This document shows positions 6,386 to 11,970 of a stretch of DNA of 11,970 nucleotides, one piece after another. Both the position numbers and the translations under genes were made by a program. Source of the DNA: CAZZIQ01 sp964654355. GTDB taxonomy: Bacteria > Pseudomonadota > Gammaproteobacteria > GCF-002020875. Within the stretch, counting starts at the first letter, position 1; each line of letters starts with the position of its first letter. The stretch covers positions 1 through 11,970 of the forward strand of contig CAZZIQ010000034.1 of NCBI GenBank assembly GCA_964654355.1. Direction: 5' to 3'. The notes beneath the pieces are model-generated. The model saw only the letters and a list, made by a program, of their open reading frames with translations. It did no database searches and was not told the origin of the DNA.

Positions 6386-7315
6386 TTACGGAAAGCCGTA
6401 GTAGCGCGAATGCTGCTGGGTGTATGGCATCTGTGCCAACGGATTCATGCTGTGCGCATGACGCACACCGAGGGCATACGACGGCATGAACGAATTGCGC
6501 AACGCACCAAAGTCATTACCAGAATTACTCAGCGCAACCCGATCCGCAAACGGCTGCATGGGCGTGAATCCAAAGGTACGCACGGGCACAGCGGCCTGCG
6601 GACGCAGATAGGCCAAGGGATCACTCAACAATGGATCCATGAGTGGGTCGCTCAGCTCTGCAACAGGCTGGGTGAACCCCAAGGCCACATCATCGGCAAC
6701 CGGCAAGGCAGCAAGGGTGCTCGCACCTTGCACTTGCGCAACGGGCGTAGCGGGCTTGCAGGGTTCCGGAATCGGTGCCGCAGCCGCAGTTTCTGGGCTG
6801 CGCAATGAGCGCAACGGAGCCTGTAACAAGGCATCCAATTCACGGTCAAGCTTGGCCGCCGGATCGACACGCCAAGGATCGGCCGCAGGCTTGTTCGCGG
6901 TCATTTGCCAGACATCTGCAACCTCACTCTGCATCGCTACCGGCGAGAAATAGACCGGATCTTCTGCGGGGTGATACGCCGCTTCACGCAACACACGGGC
7001 ACTACGACTGAACTCGCTCTCGCTAAAGGCTGCACGCTGCAGCGTGGCGACTGGCGCGGGGTCTGACTGCGCCTCATTCGCTAGAGCTTGCAGCGGTTGC
7101 GCTTCCGCTGCGGGGAAATTCATATGCCAGACTGCATTCGGTGACGACTCCACCAAACCGAAATCAAAGTCCTGACCAAACGGGCCCATCGGCGGCGGCG
7201 CGCGCCAACCGTCACTCTCAGCCATCACCGGAGCAGCCAGTGTCAGCGTGAGCGCTGCGACCAAAGGCCGCAGGACAAAACCAGAAACCTGCGTGGGGGG
7301 CGTACATGTCTTCAT
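6386..7315 (-). CDS. Secreted low-complexity protein of unknown function
   Basis: 309 residues from ATG 7315, family not recognised. The frame also opens at TTG 7336, but ATG gives a standard signal peptide (MKTC, hydrophobic LVAALTLTLAAPVMA, cleavage about residue 32) and the TTG has no ribosome binding site; AGGG about 11 nt before the ATG is a weak one. The mature protein has few hydrophobic stretches and is rich in Ala, Pro and Asp. Visible motifs are PMGPFGQDFDFGL (42-54), DPWRVD followed by an acidic helix (146-163), a tandem DPL run (SDPLMDPLLSDPL, 222-234), a single mature Cys (186), and a His/Tyr/Met-containing tail ending RYYGFP. It lies 51 nt after the RND gene and 36 nt before the next gene, so it looks like part of that operon. 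A structural or interaction role is a guess. Confidence 0.78.
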   Translation of the reverse strand: MKTCTPPTQVSGFVLRPLVAALTLTLAAPVMAESDGWRAPPPMGPFGQDFDFGLVESSPNAVWHMNFPAAEAQPLQALANEAQSDPAPVATLQRAAFSESEFSRSARVLREAAYHPAEDPVYFSPVAMQSEVADVWQMTANKPAADPWRVDPAAKLDRELDALLQAPLRSLRSPETAAAAPIPEPCKPATPVAQVQGASTLAALPVADDVALGFTQPVAELSDPLMDPLLSDPLAYLRPQAAVPVRTFGFTPMQPFADRVALSNSGNDFGALRNSFMPSYALGVRHAHSMNPLAQMPYTQQHSRYYGFP

Positions 7316-7366
7316 AACGAAATCATCCCTGATCAAGGTTTACTCAAAACGGAGCCAATGAACATC

Positions 7367-10300
7367 TCAGTGTGCTGAAGCCGGCTGCGCTGCTGCATCC
7401 TCTGCACGCTTTGCTGCCGCCTCAAAATCAAAATCGATCGGATACAAGGCCTTACCCGCACTGAGACACCCGAGCGGAATCACGACCAAAGTAAGCAGCG
7501 TGGAAACCACCACACCAAACAACAGCGAGACCGCCATCCCCTGGAAGATCGGGTCAGTCAGAATCACACTGGAACCACCAACCAATGCCAACGCGGTAAT
7601 GATGATCGGACGCATACGAGTACGACCGGACTCAATCACCGCCGTGATCGGGTCTTTGCCGTTTGCAAGCTCGAGACGCGCAAAGTCCACCAACAAAATC
7701 GAATTACGTACGATGATCCCGGCCAGCGCAATGAAGCCAATCATTGAAGTGGCGGTGAATTCCGCACTCATGATCCAGTGACCCGGCACGATGCCGATCA
7801 TGGTCAGCGGAATCGGCGCCATGATGACCAACGGAATGGTGAAGTTACCAAACTGCCACACCACCAAGATGTAGATCAGCACCAAGGCAATCCCGAACGC
7901 GATGCCCATGTCGCGGAAGGTGATATAGGTCACATGCCATTCACCGTCCCACTTAAAACCTGACTCAAAGGTCTTTTCCGGTAGCGACAACCAATGTCCG
8001 CCATCAATTGCGAAACCATCCGGAGTGACATAACCCTCCTGCTGAATGCGGCGCTCAATGTCATTCATGGCATAAATCGGCGCCGGCAAGTCATACACCG
8101 CATCGCCCACCACGTATTCCACCGGGCGCAGATCCTTGTGATACAGGATCGGATCTTCTATGCGTGCCACAAAGCGCCCCAACTCACCGAGCGATACCAC
8201 ACCCGCACCATTTGCCATAGGAATCGGCAAATCGTACAAGTTGGTCACCTGCGAACGTACGGCGAGCGGCACCTCCAACACAATCATGGTGGCTTCGCGA
8301 GTCTTGCCCTGCTTCACATCGCCCAGCAGCTGACTGCCCATCGCCATGCTCAGGTTGCGGTTAATGGTCTCAATTGAAATGCCACGACGATGCGCTTTGT
8401 CCGTGTCGATCTTGAAATGCAGTACCTGATAGGGATCCTGCATGTAGTTATCGACATCGGCCATGATTGGCGACTGCGCAAAGAACTCCGTCAGGTCGGC
8501 AGCAAAGGCACGACGCACCTCATCATCTGCGCCATACACTTCCGCCACCACCGACTGCAGCACCGGCGGGCCCGGCGGCACTTCCGCTACGGTGATCTTG
8601 GCACCCTGTGCATCCGCCAATGGCTTCAGCGTCTCACGCACTTCCAAGGCAATCTCGTGACTACTGCGCTCGCGCTGTGACTTATGCACCAACTGCACCG
8701 ACACAATCGCGCCCCACGGCTCTTGGCGCAGGTAGTAATGACGGACCAAGCCATTGAAGTTGAACGGTGACGCCGTACCGGTATACGACTGCACCGCAGT
8801 CACTTCTGGAATCTTCTGAATACGGGTTGCAATCTGGCGTGCCAGATTGGCAGTCACCGGCAACGCCGTACCCGTCGGCATGTCGAGAATGATTTCAAAC
8901 TCAGACTTGTTGTCGTACGGCAGCATCTTCGTCTTCACACCCGTGGTGTAGAACAAGGACACCGAAACAAAGAACAACGCGATGATGCCTAGCAACACCG
9001 TCCAACCCAACATCCGATTTTGGATCATCGGGCGGATGATCGCGGAATAGATCTTGCCGATCCGCTCTTGTGACTTATGTTCCTTCTCATGGGCCGCGGT
9101 GAGCGCCGCCATGCTCGGACGAATCTTCATTGTCAGCCACGGTGTGAAGATGAAAGCCGCAAACAAGGAGAAGGCCATCGCGGCCGAACCCAACACTGGG
9201 ATCGGTGCCATATACGGCCCCATCATGCCGGTCACAAAGCCCATCGGCAGCAACGCGGCAATTACGGTCAGCGTCGCGAGAATGGTCGGGTTACCAACTT
9301 CACGCGTGGCATCAACTGCCGTATCGGTATCGGTATCGCCCTTCATTAACCAGCGACGGTAGATGTTCTCCACCACCACAATGGCATCGTCAACCAAGAT
9401 CCCGATCGAGAAAATCAACGCAAACAGCGATACGCGGTTGATGCTGTAATCAAGCATGAATGCGGAGAACACCGTCAACAAAATCACTACGGGGATCACA
9501 ATGGTGACCACCACCGCTGGACGCCAGCCCAAGCTGAACATCACCAACACCGTGACCGCACCGGTGGCGATCACTAGCTTGAACAGCAGCTCATCGACCT
9601 TGTCTTTTGCAGTCGCGCCATAGTTACGTGTTACATCCACATACACGTTGGACGGAATCAGCACCTGCTTGAGCTCTTCCACCTTGTCCAGAATCGCATT
9701 GGCCAGTGGCACGGCATTCGAGCCTTCGGTTTTGGCAATCGCGATGGTCACGGCCGGCGCGCCTTGTGCCATTACGTCCCGCTCATAAGCAGGACCACTA
9801 TAAAACTCGACTAAGTGCTTGGCCTCTTCCGGGCCTTGATAAACGCTGGCAATGTCGCGCACATACACCGGTTGCTCGTTGTGCATGCCGACCACCAGAT
9901 CGGCCACATCACGCGCTGAACCCAAAAACGAACCTGTGTAGACCTTGAAATTCAGATCGCCCGCTTCGGCATCACCGGCAACACGTTCACCATTTGCAGT
10001 CGCAATCGTATTGGCCAGCTGATCCAGCGAAATACCATAGCCAGACAAGCGCTCAGGCATCACCTCAACCCGCACCTGGCTCTTACGACCGCCCACGATG
10101 AACGATTCACCGGTGTTCGGAATCTGTTGCACGATGTGCAGCGTATCCATCGCCAAGGCGCGCAAGGCGGAATCATCGACCTCATCCGACCACAAGGTCA
10201 GCGTCACCACGGCCACATCATCAATACCCTTGGCCTTCACCAAGGGCTCCATGACACCCGGCGGAATCTTGTCAAGGTTGGCGGAGAGCTTGTTATAGAC

Positions 10301-10744
10301 CTTCACGAGGGAAGGGATGACGTTTTCACCGACGTCGAACTGCACCGTGACAATGCCCTGACCACGTTGAGTTGCAGAGTAGACATGCTCCACGCCAGGG
10401 ATTTCGCTCATGATCAATTCGAGCGGCTCAACTGCCAAACCCGCCAGTTGCTCCGCAGGCACACCTGGCGCCTGCACGAACAAATCAACCATCGGTACCG
10501 AGATCTGCGGATCTTCCTGACGCGGGGTCAACATCAAACCGAGAAAGCCCATCGCCAACATCGCGAACAACAACAACGGCGATAACGGCGAGTGAATAAA
10601 GGCCTTGGCCATGCCACCGGCAAGGCCCAATGATTCTTCTGGCTGTACGTTTGCGGCCGACTCGTTCGGAGCCGCCTTGGCGTTTTCTACGGGATGCGCG
10701 CTTTGTTCAACGCCTGCCGCTGCGTCCTTCTCGGTCGTAGTCAT
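7367..10744 (-). CDS. RND-family efflux permease (AcrB-like, COG0841 type)
   Basis: Inner-membrane proton-driven exporter of 1125 residues, slightly longer than AcrB (about 1050). It shows the usual duplicated layout: TM1 (about 54-72), a first periplasmic porter/docking region (73-385), TM2-TM6 (386-540), TM7 (about 578-600), a second periplasmic region (601-942) and TM8-TM12 (943-1095). The proton-relay pair Asp452-Asp453 lies in GILVDDAIVVVEN in TM4. TM10 has GIIVRNSILLVDF, with Arg1013 where AcrB has Lys940. EDPQISVP after TM1 and KWDGEWHVTY before TM8 fit a widespread, poorly characterised branch, not the classic multidrug or CusA-type metal pumps; the substrate is unknown. Odd points are a cytoplasmic N-terminal extension of about 50 residues rich in Ala, Glu and Pro, and a charged C-terminal tail. 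It starts 12 nt after the adaptor gene with only a weak GGGTG site, which suggests translational coupling. Confidence 0.96.
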   Translation of the reverse strand: MTTTEKDAAAGVEQSAHPVENAKAAPNESAANVQPEESLGLAGGMAKAFIHSPLSPLLLFAMLAMGFLGLMLTPRQEDPQISVPMVDLFVQAPGVPAEQLAGLAVEPLELIMSEIPGVEHVYSATQRGQGIVTVQFDVGENVIPSLVKVYNKLSANLDKIPPGVMEPLVKAKGIDDVAVVTLTLWSDEVDDSALRALAMDTLHIVQQIPNTGESFIVGGRKSQVRVEVMPERLSGYGISLDQLANTIATANGERVAGDAEAGDLNFKVYTGSFLGSARDVADLVVGMHNEQPVYVRDIASVYQGPEEAKHLVEFYSGPAYERDVMAQGAPAVTIAIAKTEGSNAVPLANAILDKVEELKQVLIPSNVYVDVTRNYGATAKDKVDELLFKLVIATGAVTVLVMFSLGWRPAVVVTIVIPVVILLTVFSAFMLDYSINRVSLFALIFSIGILVDDAIVVVENIYRRWLMKGDTDTDTAVDATREVGNPTILATLTVIAALLPMGFVTGMMGPYMAPIPVLGSAAMAFSLFAAFIFTPWLTMKIRPSMAALTAAHEKEHKSQERIGKIYSAIIRPMIQNRMLGWTVLLGIIALFFVSVSLFYTTGVKTKMLPYDNKSEFEIILDMPTGTALPVTANLARQIATRIQKIPEVTAVQSYTGTASPFNFNGLVRHYYLRQEPWGAIVSVQLVHKSQRERSSHEIALEVRETLKPLADAQGAKITVAEVPPGPPVLQSVVAEVYGADDEVRRAFAADLTEFFAQSPIMADVDNYMQDPYQVLHFKIDTDKAHRRGISIETINRNLSMAMGSQLLGDVKQGKTREATMIVLEVPLAVRSQVTNLYDLPIPMANGAGVVSLGELGRFVARIEDPILYHKDLRPVEYVVGDAVYDLPAPIYAMNDIERRIQQEGYVTPDGFAIDGGHWLSLPEKTFESGFKWDGEWHVTYITFRDMGIAFGIALVLIYILVVWQFGNFTIPLVIMAPIPLTMIGIVPGHWIMSAEFTATSMIGFIALAGIIVRNSILLVDFARLELANGKDPITAVIESGRTRMRPIIITALALVGGSSVILTDPIFQGMAVSLLFGVVVSTLLTLVVIPLGCLSAGKALYPIDFDFEAAAKRAEDAAAQPASAH

Positions 10745-10756
10745 GGCCGCACCCGA

Positions 10757-11965
10757 TTATTGATTGCTAGACGGCGCAAAACGGCCGCCCTTGGTACCCG
10801 AGGTCCAGCCGGTTGCTGTCGGCTTAGACAGAATACGTTCGCCCACATTCAGCCCGGAAAGTACCGTCACGTGCGCGCTATCAACCAACTCACCGACGCG
10901 CACCACGCGCAACTCCGGCTCGTTTTGTTCGTTCAACACAAACACCGCAGGCAAGGTGCCGCGCCACAGCAACGTGTGGGTCGGAATCGTTGGATAACTT
11001 GCAGTCGACGCATTGATGTCGGGCACCATCACCTCGGCATACATGCCCGGCGCCGCCGGCGCATTCTGCGGCAAATCAAGCTTCACGGTCACACTGTGAC
11101 GTTGCAGATCCGCACTCGGGAAGATCTGCGCGACGCGCACCTCTAAACGCACGCCACCGACATCCAATTTCGCCGGCAGGACCATACCCATTTCCAAACC
11201 CGCCACGAGGCGCGCCGGTACATCAATCTGCATCTGCAAACGATCCAAGTCAGCAAACTGCACCAATGGTTGACCTGGCTGCACGGTGTCACCGCGCTCC
11301 ACCATCTTCTGCAAGATCACACCGGTGAACGGTGCAACCGCACGCGCACTATCAATCTGCTCTTCCAACTGGGCCAACTGCGCCTTCGCTTGCAAGATTT
11401 GCGCTTCCGCTTGCTCAACCTGCGCGCGCGACGAGTAAACGTTGGAATATTTTTCTAAATCTGGATCCCCACGCCCAGAAAAGGAACGCATCGGATCGGT
11501 AAAGAACGAGAACATACCCGGGAAACCACCGAGCATCTGATCGCCCTGCCAATTTGGGTTGGCCATGGTGCGCTGATACTGCACACCCGCATTGCGCATG
11601 TTCGATTCAGCAATCTGAATCTGCGCCAACACTTCCTGACGCTTCGCACGCAGTTGTGCATCATCGATCTGCACCAGAGCGATACCTTCTTCAAAGCGAT
11701 CGCCTTCCTTGCCGGCGATCTCACGAATCACGCCCGGCACTTCCGCATTCAACGTCACCGACTTGTACGGCACGATCGCACCACCCAAGGTTACACGCCC
11801 ACCTGTCCGCGCTGCACCGACCACGACCACATCCTGCGGTTCAATCTGTGCGCCTGGAACTGGTCCCATTGAACCCTCGTCCTGCTTTTGCGCACCGGCA
11901 GCGACAATGACCAACCCCGCTGCTGCTGCAGTGAGCCAGGAAATCTTGGAATTGAAGCGGAGCAT
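10757..11965 (-). CDS. RND periplasmic adaptor (membrane fusion protein, HlyD/AcrA-like)
   Basis: 402 residues. It should link the RND permease to an outer-membrane channel. The N-terminal hydrophobic segment (about 9-25, LTAAAAGLVIVAAGA) is a signal peptide or anchor; there is no lipobox Cys. The domains follow family order: first lipoyl-like half (about 58-100, with PYKSVTLNAEVPGVI and GDRFEEGIALVQID), an alpha-hairpin (about 101-210, Gln/Ala/Glu-rich), second lipoyl half (about 208-240, APFTGVILQKMVERGDTV), beta-barrel (about 243-315) and a membrane-proximal domain (about 320-385). The hairpin is interrupted at its tip (about 135-175) by a Gly/Phe/Met-rich stretch, including GGFPGMFSFF, that is not typical of coiled-coil sequence. 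Only 5 nt are visible upstream of ATG 11965, so the ribosome binding site and promoter cannot be seen and the start is chosen for its plausible signal sequence. The permease gene follows after 12 nt. No TolC-like partner is in view. Confidence 0.93.
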   Translation of the reverse strand: MLRFNSKISWLTAAAAGLVIVAAGAQKQDEGSMGPVPGAQIEPQDVVVVGAARTGGRVTLGGAIVPYKSVTLNAEVPGVIREIAGKEGDRFEEGIALVQIDDAQLRAKRQEVLAQIQIAESNMRNAGVQYQRTMANPNWQGDQMLGGFPGMFSFFTDPMRSFSGRGDPDLEKYSNVYSSRAQVEQAEAQILQAKAQLAQLEEQIDSARAVAPFTGVILQKMVERGDTVQPGQPLVQFADLDRLQMQIDVPARLVAGLEMGMVLPAKLDVGGVRLEVRVAQIFPSADLQRHSVTVKLDLPQNAPAAPGMYAEVMVPDINASTASYPTIPTHTLLWRGTLPAVFVLNEQNEPELRVVRVGELVDSAHVTVLSGLNVGERILSKPTATGWTSGTKGGRFAPSSNQ

Positions 11966-11970
11966 AGAAA

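Noticed and set aside
7600..7760. Arg1013 in TM10 in place of AcrB Lys940
   Set aside because: From memory, the IIVRNS motif is usual in this RND branch, so it is not a mutation or a novelty.
7920..8120. Apparent insertion before TM8 of the RND permease
   Set aside because: The stretch with KWDGEWHVTY resembles what is common in this branch, so it is a family trait.
1..11970. tRNA, rRNA, CRISPR, insertion sequence or attachment site
   Set aside because: No cloverleaf, regularly spaced repeats, transposase motif or terminal repeats were seen on reading both strands.

Overview
The window looks like part of a Gram-negative, proteobacterial chromosome, most likely gammaproteobacterial. The reasons are an Ppa that lines up almost residue for residue with the short E. 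coli-type enzyme, a tripartite-type RND exporter with a periplasmic adaptor, several Sec signal peptides, and moderately high GC (judged by eye). No species can be named. There is no sign of mobile DNA, RNA genes or CRISPR.

Left block (1-3310, + strand): energy and phosphate metabolism. The 3' nine-tenths or so of a K+-independent H+-translocating membrane pyrophosphatase (hppA) ends in a structured 3' region and a strong intrinsic terminator. A soluble family I pyrophosphatase (ppa) follows, then, 23 nt later, a YfcE/MJ0936-type metallophosphoesterase. A near-perfect bidirectional terminator (3282-3310) closes this block and also serves the convergent genes to its right.

Right block (3328-11965, - strand, read right to left): an envelope gene cluster. 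It begins with a periplasmic adaptor (membrane fusion) protein, 12 nt later a 1125-residue RND permease, then three closely spaced secreted proteins: a 309-residue low-complexity protein, a 189-residue Pro/Ala-rich protein and a 190-residue LolA-like/DUF4412-like protein. A 97-nt gap with two inverted repeats precedes a membrane-anchored Pro-rich TPR protein. A 195-nt gap with a candidate extended -10 promoter precedes a Met-rich, single-pass, coiled-coil-like membrane protein. No outer-membrane TolC-type factor and no regulator is visible.

How they may work together: the left genes hydrolyse pyrophosphate, one conserving the energy as a proton gradient and one not. The right genes look like an RND export or envelope-transport system with four or five companion proteins of unknown function. 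That companion set is the best candidate here for something undescribed. The link between the RND pair and the companions rests only on strand, spacing and shared localisation.
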